Source: Coriobacteriia bacterium
Lineage (GTDB): Bacteria; Actinomycetota; Coriobacteriia; Anaerosomatales; PALSA-660
Assembly: GCA_025361335.1 (NCBI GenBank)
Contig: JANYAK010000003.1
Span: 1 to 64,000, forward strand
Length of the DNA stretch: 64,000 nt
Reading direction: 5' to 3'
Shown here: piece after piece, positions 26,546-35,343 of the stretch
Position numbering within the stretch: the stretch's first letter is position 1
Layout: every line of letters starts with the position of its first letter
Made by a program: the position numbers and the translations under genes
Notes under the pieces: generated by a model
Database searches by the model: none
Seen by the model: only the letters and a program-made list of their open reading frames with translations
Told to the model about the DNA's origin: nothing

Positions 26546-27132
26546 GTGAGCCTCCTTGCGTTCGCTGTCTTGGGCCATGCCGGCGCGCCGTCGAGGGTCT
26601 TGAGGTCCATGAATCGTCCCGCCACGACCAGATATGCGGCATCCGCGGCCTTCACCAGGTCCCGGTTACTGCGGCCGAGCACGTCGCGGAACAGGCGTCC
26701 GGCGGCGGTCGCGGGAACGACACCCCATCCCGCTTCGTTGGACACGACGACCGTGTCGCCCTCTCGCGCCGCGAACGCCGCTACGAGGTCCGAAGCCCGC
26801 GAGTGCGCTCGGCCCTCCTGCTCGCCATCCGCCATATCAGCGTCACCCGCCTCCTCCCACGCGATGGCCCCGACCAGGGTCGAGAGGCAGTCGACAAGCA
26901 AGACGGAGTCGATGGGCACCTTGGTCACCCATGCGGGATCGATCCCCGCCTCGCACACCGACCAGGAGTCGGGGCGCACGCCGCGGTGAGCCGCGATGCG
27001 GCGGGCCATCTCCGGGTCGCCCTCCCAGCCCGCCGCGGCCACCACGACAGGGCGCCCAAGAGACGCCGCGAGACGCTCCGCGGCGGCGGATTTGCCACTG
27101 CGGACCGCTCCGGTCAAGACCACCAAGCTCAT
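26542..27132 (-). CDS. cobU: Adenosylcobinamide kinase / AdoCbi-phosphate guanylyltransferase
   Basis: CobU (196 aa) phosphorylates adenosylcobinamide and transfers GMP to it. P-loop GAVRSGKS at residues 8-15, LVDCLSTLVG, VVSNEAGWGVVP and GRLFRDVLGRSN. With btuFCD it implies cobinamide or cobalamin salvage. ATG overlaps the stop of the BtuD-like gene. The ORF-track start is 71 codons too far upstream. Confidence 0.95.
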   Translation of the reverse strand: MSLVVLTGAVRSGKSAAAERLAASLGRPVVVAAAGWEGDPEMARRIAAHRGVRPDSWSVCEAGIDPAWVTKVPIDSVLLVDCLSTLVGAIAWEEAGDADMADGEQEGRAHSRASDLVAAFAAREGDTVVVSNEAGWGVVPATAAGRLFRDVLGRSNRDLVKAADAAYLVVAGRFMDLKTLDGAPAWPKTANARRLT

Positions 27133-28376
27133 CTCCGCACCGCCTCCTCGACGCACCGGTCGATACCCCGCGGGTCTGTGCACGTCGCGGCGCCGCCGGC
27201 CTTCAGCGCGGCCCACAGGCGGGCCGCGTCGCCCTGGGTGAAGTCGTCCTCGGGCCGCGGCTCCCCCACCAGCACGACGGGCGCGCTCGAACGAGCGACG
27301 GCCGACAGGTTGCCGATGTTCGCCGGACCGAACGGTGTGGCGCACACCACGACGACGTCCGCCCTGCCCACCGCCGCATCCACGGCCGCCGTATCGGAGC
27401 TGGTCATGGCGCCGTATGGCACGAGAGGAACGAAGGCCACATCCAGAGACTCGGCCACCGCCGCGTCCGTGTCGCCTCGAGCGAGCGCCCCCGCCTCGAC
27501 CTCGAATCCCGCGATCGCGAGCCTCCGCATGACGGCGGCTCCGCTGCCCGAACCCGACACCAGCGCCACACGGATGCCGCGCGGTGCGCGGCGCTCGCGC
27601 ATGCGCACGACCGGCATCACTTGAACGGCCCCGGTCACCGGATCGGCGCCGATGACGGCGCGCACGCCGAAGACGTCGGACAGCATCGTGGCAGTGAGGA
27701 TCTCCTCGGGGGTCGCCGCGACACCGACCGCTCCGTCGCTCACCACGGCAAGTCGATCCGAGTACCGGGCGGCCATGTCGAGATCGTGGAACACCGCGAG
27801 GACCGCCATGCCCTCGTCCGCCATCTCCCGCACGACGTCGAGCACTTGCAGGCGGTGGTTGAGATCCAGGTGGCTGGTCGGCTCGTCGAGCAGCAACACG
27901 CTCGGCTCCTGGGCCAGTGCCTGCGCCAGGGTGAGGCGCTGGACGTCTCCGCCGGAGAGGGTGTCGACAGGCTCGTGGGCCAGACCGCCTGTATCGGTGA
28001 GCGCCATGCAGCGCTCCACCACCGCCCGGTCGGCAGCCCCGAGCCCGCCGAACCGGGACAGACGCGCGTGTCGCCCCATCTCCACGAACTGCCGCGCCGT
28101 GAACGCGAACGTGGCCGGCACCGCCTGCGGCAGGACCCCCACCAGACGCGCCAGCTCCGTCCTCCGGTACGAATCGGCCGCTCGTCCGGCCACCGAGACG
28201 CTTCCCGCGAGGAGCCGCGCCTCACCCGTGACCGCGCGCACCAGCGTCGTCTTGCCCGCGCCGTTCGGACCTATGAGGCCGACCACCTCGCCGGGCGCGA
28301 CCTCCAGCGTCGCGTCGCGCACGACGGCTCTCTCGTAGCCGACGGTGGCCCCGTCATATCGAAGCGCCGGACTCAT
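27129..28376 (-). CDS. btuD: Cobalamin/iron-complex ABC transporter ATPase with C-terminal extension
   Basis: 415 aa. Residues 1 to about 255 are a FepC/BtuD-type ABC ATPase: Walker [10 protein letters not shown], signature LSGGDVQRL, Walker [14 protein letters not shown] and H-loop FHDLDMA. About 160 further residues form an extra alpha/beta domain (VALVSGSGSGAAVMRRL, ADVVVVCATPFGPANIGNL, SAPVVLVGEP). I recall similar tails on some anaerobe FepC-like ATPases, but their function is unknown to me. ATG overlaps the btuC stop; the preceding riboswitch and cob genes indicate corrinoid uptake. Confidence 0.88.
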   Translation of the reverse strand: MSPALRYDGATVGYERAVVRDATLEVAPGEVVGLIGPNGAGKTTLVRAVTGEARLLAGSVSVAGRAADSYRRTELARLVGVLPQAVPATFAFTARQFVEMGRHARLSRFGGLGAADRAVVERCMALTDTGGLAHEPVDTLSGGDVQRLTLAQALAQEPSVLLLDEPTSHLDLNHRLQVLDVVREMADEGMAVLAVFHDLDMAARYSDRLAVVSDGAVGVAATPEEILTATMLSDVFGVRAVIGADPVTGAVQVMPVVRMRERRAPRGIRVALVSGSGSGAAVMRRLAIAGFEVEAGALARGDTDAAVAESLDVAFVPLVPYGAMTSSDTAAVDAAVGRADVVVVCATPFGPANIGNLSAVARSSAPVVLVGEPRPEDDFTQGDAARLWAALKAGGAATCTDPRGIDRCVEEAVRR

Positions 28377-29395
28377 AGACGCCCCCTGCGCGCGCGCACC
28401 AGCAGCCACACGAAGACGGGTCCGCCCGCCAGGGCGGTGATGATGCCGACCGGGATCTCCACCGGCGCCAGGGCCACCCGGGCCACCAGGTCCGCCAGCA
28501 CCATCACGATAGCGCCCGACAGCACGGACGCCGGCAGGAGCAGCCGGTGGTCGGGGCCGAGGACGAGCCGGGCCATGTGCGGTGTCATCAGACCAACGAA
28601 GCCGATGAGCCCCGACACGGAGACGGCCGCGCTCACCATCAGCGAAGCGGCGACCAGGATGACGCGCTTGAACCGCTCGACGTCCACGCCCAGTTCGCCG
28701 GCACGCGAATCCCCGAGCAGGACGATGTTCAACTCCCGCGAGAACAGCGCGGGCACGCACAGCCCCACGGCCAGCATCCCCCCGACCATCGCGGCCTGCC
28801 CCCACGACGATGTCTGCAGACCGCCCATCATCCAAAAGACGATGCGCGACATCTGCTCCCGCCTGACGACCAGGACGAACGACGTCACCGCCGACAGGCT
28901 GTAGCTGACAGCCACGCCGGCAAGGAGAAGGGACAGTGTGTCCATCACGCCTCGGCGGGTCGCTATGGCCGCGACGACCACGATAGTGATCGTCGCGCCG
29001 GCGAACGCCGCGGCCGGAACGATCACGAGCGAGATGACACCCATCCCGGTGAACACCAAGGCGAGCGACGCTCCGAGGCCTGCCCCGGATGAGACGCCGA
29101 GGATGTACGGATCGGCGAGCGCATTTCGGAACAGCGCCTGATAGAGGACGCCCGCGCCGGCGAGGCACGCGCCGACGAGAGCCGCGACCACGACGCGAGG
29201 CATGCGAAGGTCGACGACCACGGCCTGGTCGGCTGTCAGCGTCAGCCCGCGCAGGGCACGCGATATCGCTTTGACGACCTCGCCGGGAGCGACCTGGACT
29301 GCTCCGAAAGACGTCGCCACGATGCACGCCACCCCAAGAGCGGCGATCAGACCGGCAAGGACCGCGATCGTCCGGCCTCGTCGTGTATCCGTCAC
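28373..29395 (-). CDS. btuC: Cobalamin/iron-complex ABC transporter permease
   Basis: FecCD/BtuC family permease (340 aa) with about ten transmembrane helices. Signatures include RMPRVVVAALVGACLAGAGVLYQALFRNALADPYILGVSSGAGLGA, DSRAGELGVDV, GLIGFVGLMTPHMARLVLGPDHR and EIPVGIITALAGGPVFVWLL. It forms the channel for BtuF-delivered corrinoid, powered by BtuD. GTG start, 15 bp after btuF. Confidence 0.93.
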   Translation of the reverse strand: MTDTRRGRTIAVLAGLIAALGVACIVATSFGAVQVAPGEVVKAISRALRGLTLTADQAVVVDLRMPRVVVAALVGACLAGAGVLYQALFRNALADPYILGVSSGAGLGASLALVFTGMGVISLVIVPAAAFAGATITIVVVAAIATRRGVMDTLSLLLAGVAVSYSLSAVTSFVLVVRREQMSRIVFWMMGGLQTSSWGQAAMVGGMLAVGLCVPALFSRELNIVLLGDSRAGELGVDVERFKRVILVAASLMVSAAVSVSGLIGFVGLMTPHMARLVLGPDHRLLLPASVLSGAIVMVLADLVARVALAPVEIPVGIITALAGGPVFVWLLVRARRGRL

Positions 29396-29410
29396 GGCTC
29401 TCCCGGCCGC

Positions 29411-30370
29411 CTAGAACCTGTCGGGATGCAGCGCGACCGCCAACTTGCGCACGCCCAGAACGATGCGCGGGCCGGGCCGCGACACCACATCGTCATCGAG
29501 CGGCACGACGCGGCCGGACTCGACCGCCCCCAGACGCTTGTAGCCGGTCCGGGCAGCGACAGTGCCCCCGTCGCCGAGGGAGGACTTGGTACCGAAGTAG
29601 ACGGTGGGCTGATCGACGAGCAGGCGCTCGACCGAGTAGTGGAGGTACCCTCCCGCCTTGACCACGTTCTTCCCGCCGGCCTCCTTGATCATGTCGTCCA
29701 TCAGGGTGCCCGGTCCCGCTGTGTACAGAGGGTTCCAGCCGATCTCGATGAAGCACGAAACCGGCGCCTCCGACCCGATCTTGTCGCGTATCGCCTTCAG
29801 GTCCTTCTTCATGCCCGCGACGACCGACGATGCCTTCGCGGGCGCTCCGACGACGTCCCCGACCATGACGATGGACGCATACAGACCTTCCAGGTTCTTC
29901 GGATCGACCACGATCACTTTGGCGCCGAGCCCGGTGAGCTTCGCGACGGTCTCGGCCTGAACTCCTCCGGTGACGAAGATGACGTCAGGTCTGGCCGCTG
30001 TGATCGCTTCCATGTTCGGCGTGACGAAGTCCCCGACCTTCGGTATCTTCCTCACCCGCGCAGGGTAGTCGTCGTACGTGGTGAGCCCCACGACCGAATC
30101 GAGCTTGCCCAGTGCGTACAGGATCTCCGTGTTGGCCGGCGCGAGACTGATGAGCCTCTTCGGCTGCGAGTCGATGGTGATCGGACGCTGCAAGTCGTCG
30201 CTCACGGTGACCGGGAATACGCCGACAGCGGGGGCCGGCGCTCCGCTCGAGTCGCTCGAGGCTCCGGAAGTGCTCGCCGTCCCGGACGGAGAACAGCCCG
30301 CCAGCAGCGCGCCCATCGCCAATCCCACGGCCGCCAAAGTCGCCATCCGTATGTGTCGCGTGTTCTTCAT
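29411..30370 (-). CDS. btuF: Cobalamin-binding lipoprotein (BtuF-like)
   Basis: 319 aa periplasmic-type binding protein anchored as a lipoprotein: signal MKNTRHIRMATLAAVGLAMGALLAGC with lipobox LLAGC, then a Ser/Thr/Gly-rich linker and a PBP2-type fold (PKRLISLAPANTEILYALG, GDFVTPNMEAITAARPDVIF). It would capture extracellular corrinoids for BtuCD. Start at MKNTRH (30370) rather than 12 codons upstream. First gene after the cobalamin riboswitch and terminator. Confidence 0.92.
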   Translation of the reverse strand: MKNTRHIRMATLAAVGLAMGALLAGCSPSGTASTSGASSDSSGAPAPAVGVFPVTVSDDLQRPITIDSQPKRLISLAPANTEILYALGKLDSVVGLTTYDDYPARVRKIPKVGDFVTPNMEAITAARPDVIFVTGGVQAETVAKLTGLGAKVIVVDPKNLEGLYASIVMVGDVVGAPAKASSVVAGMKKDLKAIRDKIGSEAPVSCFIEIGWNPLYTAGPGTLMDDMIKEAGGKNVVKAGGYLHYSVERLLVDQPTVYFGTKSSLGDGGTVAARTGYKRLGAVESGRVVPLDDDVVSRPGPRIVLGVRKLAVALHPDRF

Positions 30371-30439
30371 CGCTCGCCCCTTCTCGTTCCGGCATGGTGC
30401 GGCCACCGCGTGCGCGACGGTCGCGTCGATCTGGCCTCG

Positions 30440-30473
30440 AAACGGAGAAAGACCCCCAAGCTGGGGGTCTTCT
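30440..30473 (-). terminator. Attenuator terminator between B12 riboswitch and btuF
   Basis: On the minus strand AGACCCCCAGCTTGGGGGTCT folds into a near-perfect stem with a short loop, followed by TTTCTCCGTTT. Lying between the aptamer and btuF, it is the likely output device of the cobalamin riboswitch (premature termination when B12 is bound). Confidence 0.85.
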
Positions 30474-30549
30474 CGGAAGGGTCCGTGTCCGCTTCGCGCC
30501 CATCGTGCCGGCGCGCGACGCGGGCCTCGTCCTCGAAGGCCGTTTCTAG

Positions 30550-30720
30550 AGTGCGGTCGCTCCCGGCGGGCAGGTCTCCTGGCTTAGGAGCGCGGACTTC
30601 GGCTCCATCACAGTTGCGGGACAGCGCCGGACTCTCACCGGCTTCCCTATTCTCCCGGAGTCGCGCGAATGGTGTCGCGCGTTCCCGGGCACCCGTCGGG
30701 GGTGCGTGATGCGGTTGTGA
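30550..30720 (-). promoter_or_regulatory. Cobalamin riboswitch
   Basis: Minus strand carries the B12-box and core: AATAGGGAAGCCGGTGAGAGTCCGGC, CTGTCCCGCAACTGTGA and GCCAGGAGACCTGCCCG. It precedes the btuF-btuC-btuD-cobU-cobT-cobS-cobC run and, with the downstream terminator, should shut off corrinoid uptake and salvage when cobalamin is abundant. A TACACT -10-like element is at 30729-30734. Confidence 0.95.
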
Positions 30721-30728
30721 ACGCGGTC

Positions 30729-30734
30729 AGTGTA
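30729..30734 (-). promoter_or_regulatory. Possible -10 element for the B12 operon
   Basis: TACACT on the minus strand immediately upstream of the riboswitch. I see no good -35 hexamer at 16-18 bp, so this is tentative. The remaining 135 bp up to the rluB stop holds nothing else that I can recognise. Confidence 0.3.
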
Positions 30735-30869
30735 GCAGACACCTGGCCCCCGCGGGGAGGTCTTCGCGGCTTGTGCCGGGCTGCCGGGCAGAGGCTGGCC
30801 CAAGCGGAACCGCACCGAGCCTCTCCCTCGCTTGCAGGGTCCCAGCTCCGGCGCGCCGCGCCGGCACAC

Positions 30870-31649
30870 CTACCGTCCCACCCACCTCAGCGCCTCGATC
30901 TCGTTGGGCTCCAACGGCCTGACGTGCCCCATGGGCAGATTCCCGAGCTGCACCGGCCCGAACCCCACGCGGACCAGCCGCGTCACGGGGTGACCCACCG
31001 CCTTGAGCATCCGGCGGACCTGCCGCTTGCGCCCCTCGCTGATCCGCAGTTCGACGATCGCGCGGCCTCCCGTGCGCGAGACCATCGCGGCCCCTGCGGG
31101 AGCGGTCATCCCGTCGTCCAGCTCGATCCCCTTGCGCAGCTGTGCGAGCGTCGCGGGGGTCGGTACGCCCTGGACCGTTGCGAGGTACGTCTTGGTCACG
31201 TGGTGCTTCGGGTGCAGCAGGACGTGCGACAGGTCGCCGTCCGTCATCAGCAGCAGCAGGCCCTCGGAGTCGTAGTCGAGCCTCCCCACGGGGAACAGAC
31301 CGGCTGGTGCATCCGCCGGGAAGAACTCCGCCACGGTGCGGCGGCCCTGCGGGTCGCTCATCGTCGTCATGACGTCGGGAGGCTTGTGGAACGCGTAGTA
31401 GGCCGGCCCCTCGGCCAGGAGTACCGTCCGACCGTCGACCGTCACCTCGTCAACCGCGGGATCGACCTTCGACCCGAGCTCCGTCACCACCACACCGTTG
31501 ACCCTCACGCGTCCTGCCGACATGAGGTCCTCGCTGCCACGCCGCGACGCGGCGCCCGCGCGGGCCAGGAACTTCTGGAGGCGCATGGGGAAGATCCGCC
31601 CGCCAACGTCGGCCGGCCCGTCGCCCGCGACGCCGCTCGACTCAGTCAA
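30870..31649 (-). CDS. rluB: Pseudouridine synthase RluB/RsuA family
   Basis: 259 aa. N-terminal S4 RNA-binding domain (about 22-80, MRLQKFLARAGAASRRGSEDL, GRVRVNG) and RsuA/RluB catalytic domain with the nucleophilic Asp in GRLDYDSEGLLLLT-like FPVGRLDYDSEG, plus EGRKRQVRRM. Target is probably 23S rRNA helix 89, by analogy. TTG at 31649 has GGAG nine bases upstream and overlaps scpB; an ATG at 31586 is an alternative. Order scpA-scpB-rluB is widely conserved. Confidence 0.92.
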   Translation of the reverse strand: MTESSGVAGDGPADVGGRIFPMRLQKFLARAGAASRRGSEDLMSAGRVRVNGVVVTELGSKVDPAVDEVTVDGRTVLLAEGPAYYAFHKPPDVMTTMSDPQGRRTVAEFFPADAPAGLFPVGRLDYDSEGLLLLMTDGDLSHVLLHPKHHVTKTYLATVQGVPTPATLAQLRKGIELDDGMTAPAGAAMVSRTGGRAIVELRISEGRKRQVRRMLKAVGHPVTRLVRVGFGPVQLGNLPMGHVRPLEPNEIEALRWVGR

Positions 31650-32253
31650 CGCCGAGTTCTCCGCCGTCGTCGCCGAACTCCGGCCCCTCGATCGCCGTCA
31701 GCCGGTCGCGTATCGCGGATTCGGTAGCCGGGTCGGGTGCGAACTCCTCGAGCGGAGGCAGCTCAGAGAGGTCCTTCAGACCGAACTTCTCGAGAAACGT
31801 GCGCGTCGTCGCGTACAGCACGGCGTTTCCCTGGTTGCGATCGCGGCCCGACTCACGGACGAGCCCCTTATCGAGCAGGGACGCCATCACCGCCTCGGAG
31901 TTGACCCCTCGCACGGCGTTGACACCTTGGCGCGTGACCGGCTGATGGTATGCGACCACGGCCAGCGTCTCCAGCGCCGCCTGCGACAACTTCCTGGTGT
32001 CCCACGACAGCACGAGCTGCTCCACCTGCGGGTGGAACGCGGGATGCGTGTACAGCCGCCACCCGCCCGCAACCTCGCGTAGCTGGAACCCGCGCTCGTC
32101 ACTCGCGTACTCGGCGGCCAGAGCCATCAGGCCCTCAGTGACATCATCCTCGGACATCTCGAGAAGCTTGGCCGCGCGGGTAGCCGCCAACGGCTCGTCA
32201 CTCACGAACAGAAGGGCCTCGAGAACGCCCCGCAGGCCCGACACTTCACTCAT
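31642..32253 (-). CDS. scpB: Segregation and condensation protein B
   Basis: ScpB (203 aa), the tandem winged-helix subunit that pairs with ScpA and SMC in chromosome condensation and segregation. Motifs LRGVLEALLFVSDEPL, GGWRLYTHPAF, LSQAALETLAVVAYHQPVTRQGVNAVRGVNSEAVMASLLDKGLV and TTRTFLEKFGLKDLSELP. ATG at 32253 lies within the end of scpA (8-bp overlap). The extended C-terminus is acidic. Confidence 0.95.
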   Translation of the reverse strand: MSEVSGLRGVLEALLFVSDEPLAATRAAKLLEMSEDDVTEGLMALAAEYASDERGFQLREVAGGWRLYTHPAFHPQVEQLVLSWDTRKLSQAALETLAVVAYHQPVTRQGVNAVRGVNSEAVMASLLDKGLVRESGRDRNQGNAVLYATTRTFLEKFGLKDLSELPPLEEFAPDPATESAIRDRLTAIEGPEFGDDGGELGVD

Positions 32254-33004
32254 CGTCGTCGTCCTTCCCGTCAAGCTGCTCGATCTCGATCTCGCCGAAG
32301 AGGGCGTCCTGGCGCACCGTCAGCCGCCCCCGCTTGTACAGTTCCAGGATGGCCAGGAACGTCACGACGACCACTTCCGGGCTTGCTCCCGCCTCGAGAA
32401 GCTCAGAGAAGGTCATCCGCTTCCGTGTGCCCAGCGTGCGCCGGACACTCTCCATGTGCAGCTCGAGGCTCACGGGCATCGAGGCGACGTGCTCGGCCTG
32501 CAGGAGGAACACGTCCCGACGGCGCTCCAAGTCGGCGCACAACACCGCGAGGCCTCGCAGGGTGATGCCCTCCAAGTAGTCCGGCATCAGACCGAGGAAC
32601 GGCTCCTCCAAGCCCGCCGCGCGCGAATGCATGCGCGCCTCCGATTCCATGCGCGCCGACAGCTCCGCGGCAGCGTTCTTGAACTTCTTGTACGCGAGCA
32701 GGCGCTCGACGAGCAGGGCGCGCGCCTCCTCGGGCGACATGTCCTCGAACTCGTCGAGGTCCGCATCGCAGTCCCCGGGGAACAGCGATGCCGCCTTGAT
32801 CTCGAGCAGCGTGGCGGCCACCAGGAGGAAGTCGCTCGCCACGTCGAGGTCCAGGTCCTGCATGCGCTCGATGTGGTCGATGAACTCGTCGGCGATCTCG
32901 GACACGGTGATGTCTCGGATATCGAGCTTCTGACGCCCAACCAGGTGCAAGAGCAGGTCGAACGGCCCCTCGAAGATGTCGGTCTTGACCCTGAAGGCTG
33001 GCAC
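32246..33004 (-). CDS. scpA: Segregation and condensation protein A
   Basis: ScpA kleisin (252 aa) linking SMC heads with ScpB. Family motifs: FEGPFDLLLHLVGRQKLDIRDI, DFLLVAATLLEIKAASLFP, ERLLAYKKFKNAAAEL and the C-terminal FLAILELYKRGRLTVRQDALFGEIEI. GTG start at 33004 with GAGGG five bases upstream, eight bases after the trpS stop; the ORF-track start lies inside trpS. Confidence 0.94.
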   Translation of the reverse strand: MPAFRVKTDIFEGPFDLLLHLVGRQKLDIRDITVSEIADEFIDHIERMQDLDLDVASDFLLVAATLLEIKAASLFPGDCDADLDEFEDMSPEEARALLVERLLAYKKFKNAAAELSARMESEARMHSRAAGLEEPFLGLMPDYLEGITLRGLAVLCADLERRRDVFLLQAEHVASMPVSLELHMESVRRTLGTRKRMTFSELLEAGASPEVVVVTFLAILELYKRGRLTVRQDALFGEIEIEQLDGKDDDDE

Positions 33005-33012
33005 GTGCGCCC

Positions 33013-34008
33013 TCAGACCTCGTCGAGCTTCACGAGGCGGCGCACGGTCTCGAGGACCTGGTTGACGACGGGCCGGACGCGGGCGGCTCCCCCGTCCAGC
33101 ACCTCCCATGCGTATCCCGGGCGGGTGGCCAGTTCGCTCCGGCGCTCTCTGAAGGGCGCGAGATACGCCGTCAGGTCCGCCACCAGCTTCTGCTTGTGGG
33201 ACACACATCCGCAGCCGGCGACACGGCAGCACGAGTCGAACTCAGCGATCACGCCGGGCTCGCCGATCAGCTTGTGTATCTGGTGCAGGGGGCAGATGTC
33301 GGGGTCGCCAGGGTCGGTCTTCAGCTTGCGCGCGGGGTCGGTGAGCATGCTCATGACCTTCGCTGAGATCTCGTCGGGCGAGTCGGAGATGAAGATCGCG
33401 TTCCCGTACGACTTGCTCATCTTGCGCCCGTCGGTGCCGGGGACCCGCGCGCCCTCCTTCGGGATCAACGCCGCGGGCTCCTTGAGGAACTCGCCGTAGG
33501 TGTTCGTGAATCGGCGCACGATCTCTCGCGTAAGCTCGAGATGCGGGAGCTGATCCTCGCCGACGGGCACGAGGTCGGCGTTCACGATGGTGATGTCGGC
33601 CGCCTGCAGGAGCGGATAGAGGAAGAACCCCACGTTGCCGAGGTCCTTATCCGATATCTGCTCGCGCTGCTCCTTGTAGGACGGCACGCGCTCGAGCCAC
33701 GACATGGGGGTCACCATCGTGAAGTACATGGCGAGCTCGGCCACCTCGGGCACGTCGCTCTGCCGGTAGATGGTGCACTTCGCGGGGTCGAGACCCGCGG
33801 CGATCCAGTCGAGGACCTGCTCCTCGGTGTAGAGGCGGATATCGCCCGTGTCCGCCCACATCGACGTCATCGCGTGCCAGTCGGCGACGAAGTAGAACGC
33901 GTCGTACTCCTCCTGGAGCGCGAGCATGTTCTGCAGGTTGCCGAACCAGTGTCCCAGGTGCAGTTTGCCGGTCGGGCGGTAGCCGGTGAGGATGCGCTTT
34001 CGTGCCAT
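33013..34008 (-). CDS. trpS: Tryptophanyl-tRNA synthetase
   Basis: Class I synthetase (331 aa). HIGH-type motif KLHLGHWFGN near residue 15 and KMSKS in GRKMSKSYGN. A CCRVAGCGC cluster near residue 255 is an uncommon cysteine-rich stretch in the region where some TrpRS carry Fe-S or extra insertions. Start at MARKRILTGY. The 108 bp to the divergent baeRF gene includes a TAGAAT -10-like element on the minus strand. No T-box was recognised. Confidence 0.96.
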   Translation of the reverse strand: MARKRILTGYRPTGKLHLGHWFGNLQNMLALQEEYDAFYFVADWHAMTSMWADTGDIRLYTEEQVLDWIAAGLDPAKCTIYRQSDVPEVAELAMYFTMVTPMSWLERVPSYKEQREQISDKDLGNVGFFLYPLLQAADITIVNADLVPVGEDQLPHLELTREIVRRFTNTYGEFLKEPAALIPKEGARVPGTDGRKMSKSYGNAIFISDSPDEISAKVMSMLTDPARKLKTDPGDPDICPLHQIHKLIGEPGVIAEFDSCCRVAGCGCVSHKQKLVADLTAYLAPFRERRSELATRPGYAWEVLDGGAARVRPVVNQVLETVRRLVKLDEV

Positions 34009-34116
34009 GCGATGGCGGCCCTTCTGGCGGTCGCGGGTGCTGTCGCCCGATTCTACCGTACCCGATGGGTAAAACCCGTATGTGACACGTGCCCAACGAC
34101 CTCGGAGGTCCGCCCA

Positions 34117-35334
34117 ATGGACGCCATCGACCGCAACACCATCCTCGGACTCGCGGAGAACGTGCAGTGGCCATCGGTCACGATCCTCATGCCCGTGGAC
34201 CGCCTGGGGATCCACACCGATGCCGATCGGGTCAGGCTACGCAACCTCATCCGCGGCGCTCGCGAGGCGTTGGTGTCCGACATCGTGCGTCCGCCGGACG
34301 CGGACGCCCTGCTCGCCGGCGTGCAGCGCGTCGCCGAAGATGACTCTGTGTGGGCGGGAGGTCCGAGCGGGCTTGCGCTGTTCGTCGCGGGTGAGGACAC
34401 CAAAGCGTTCTGGGTCGACCATCCCCTGCCGGAAACGGTGCTGGTCGGCAACCGCTTCTACCTGCGACCCCTCTACGCAGGGCTCACCGACGACACCCGC
34501 GTGTGGGCGCTCGCCATCGACTCGAACCGCAGCCGGCTGTTCCACATAGACCGGGTCGGCGTCCAGGAGGTCGACCTCCCCGCGGGCACTCCGGTGTCGA
34601 TGGCCGACGAGACCCTCCTGGACGAACGAGAGGAATCCCTTCAGTTCCACACCGTGCCGGGCGCGACGCCACAGGGAGCGCAAGGCGTGCCTTCCGCGAT
34701 GTTCCACGGACACGGCGGCGCCAAAGACGCCGACAAGATCCAGCGCAAGCACTTCATGCTGGAACTGGCTCGAGGCGTGGTCTGGGCGATCGGCTCGGAA
34801 AGCGCCGAGCCGCTCGTGCTTCTGGGGGTCGACTACCTTGTCGAGGACTTCCTGGCGGTATGCGACTACGCGCACATCGCGCCGAAGCATGTCATGGGCG
34901 CGACGGACTATCTCCTGCCGGCTCAAGTCCAGCGCGAGGCGCTCGAGGCGATCGCGCCCCTCGTCGAGACCGCACTGACCGCCGACGTGGACGAGTACCG
35001 CGCGCTGACGGGAACGGGGCACACGTCGTCAGACGCCCCGGAGATCCTCATGGCCGCCGCGTCCGGACGGGTCAGGACGCTGCTGATGGACGATTCCGAG
35101 GGGCCGTGGGGCTATTTCAATCGTGCGGACTTCACCGTCGACAGCCTCTGCCCGTCGAAGCCGCGGATGCTGCGCGACGCCATGCCGGTTCCGGAGACCA
35201 CCGACCTGATCGAGTGCGGCTGGGACCTCGTCGACCTGGCCGCAGCCGAAACCCTCCTGCACGGAGGCACGGTGCGCGCCTTCACGAGCGAGGCCTCACC
35301 GGTGAAAGGTGCCGCCGCGGTGTTCCGATACTGA
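34117..35334 (+). CDS. baeRF-family protein (bacterial eRF1-like)
   Basis: 405 aa soluble protein. The N-terminal pattern (VTILMPVDRLGIHTDADRVRLRNLIRGAREAL, GGPSGLALFVAGEDTKAFWVDHPLPETVLVGNRFYLRPLY, VWALAIDSNRSRLFHID) matches bacterial archaeo-eukaryotic release-factor homologues, proposed to act on stalled or damaged ribosomes. No biochemical role can be read here. ATG at 34117 has GGAGG eight bases upstream; the ORF track starts 192 codons too early. Divergent from trpS and convergent with the M50 gene, so it is transcribed alone. Confidence 0.8.
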   Translation: MDAIDRNTILGLAENVQWPSVTILMPVDRLGIHTDADRVRLRNLIRGAREALVSDIVRPPDADALLAGVQRVAEDDSVWAGGPSGLALFVAGEDTKAFWVDHPLPETVLVGNRFYLRPLYAGLTDDTRVWALAIDSNRSRLFHIDRVGVQEVDLPAGTPVSMADETLLDEREESLQFHTVPGATPQGAQGVPSAMFHGHGGAKDADKIQRKHFMLELARGVVWAIGSESAEPLVLLGVDYLVEDFLAVCDYAHIAPKHVMGATDYLLPAQVQREALEAIAPLVETALTADVDEYRALTGTGHTSSDAPEILMAAASGRVRTLLMDDSEGPWGYFNRADFTVDSLCPSKPRMLRDAMPVPETTDLIECGWDLVDLAAAETLLHGGTVRAFTSEASPVKGAAAVFRY

Positions 35335-35343
35335 CGTCGGGCC

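Noticed and set aside
24684-26642. 652-aa frame including CobS
   Set aside because: Only the last 262 residues are CobS; the rest is an out-of-frame reading of cobT. Start set at 25472.
27129-29327. 732-aa frame including the BtuD-like ATPase
   Set aside because: The N-terminal 317 residues are a shadow of btuC; the real start is ATG 28376 overlapping the btuC stop.
33013-34116. T-box leader upstream of trpS
   Set aside because: The trpS upstream region is only about 108 bp and lacks the T-box sequence and an antiterminator.
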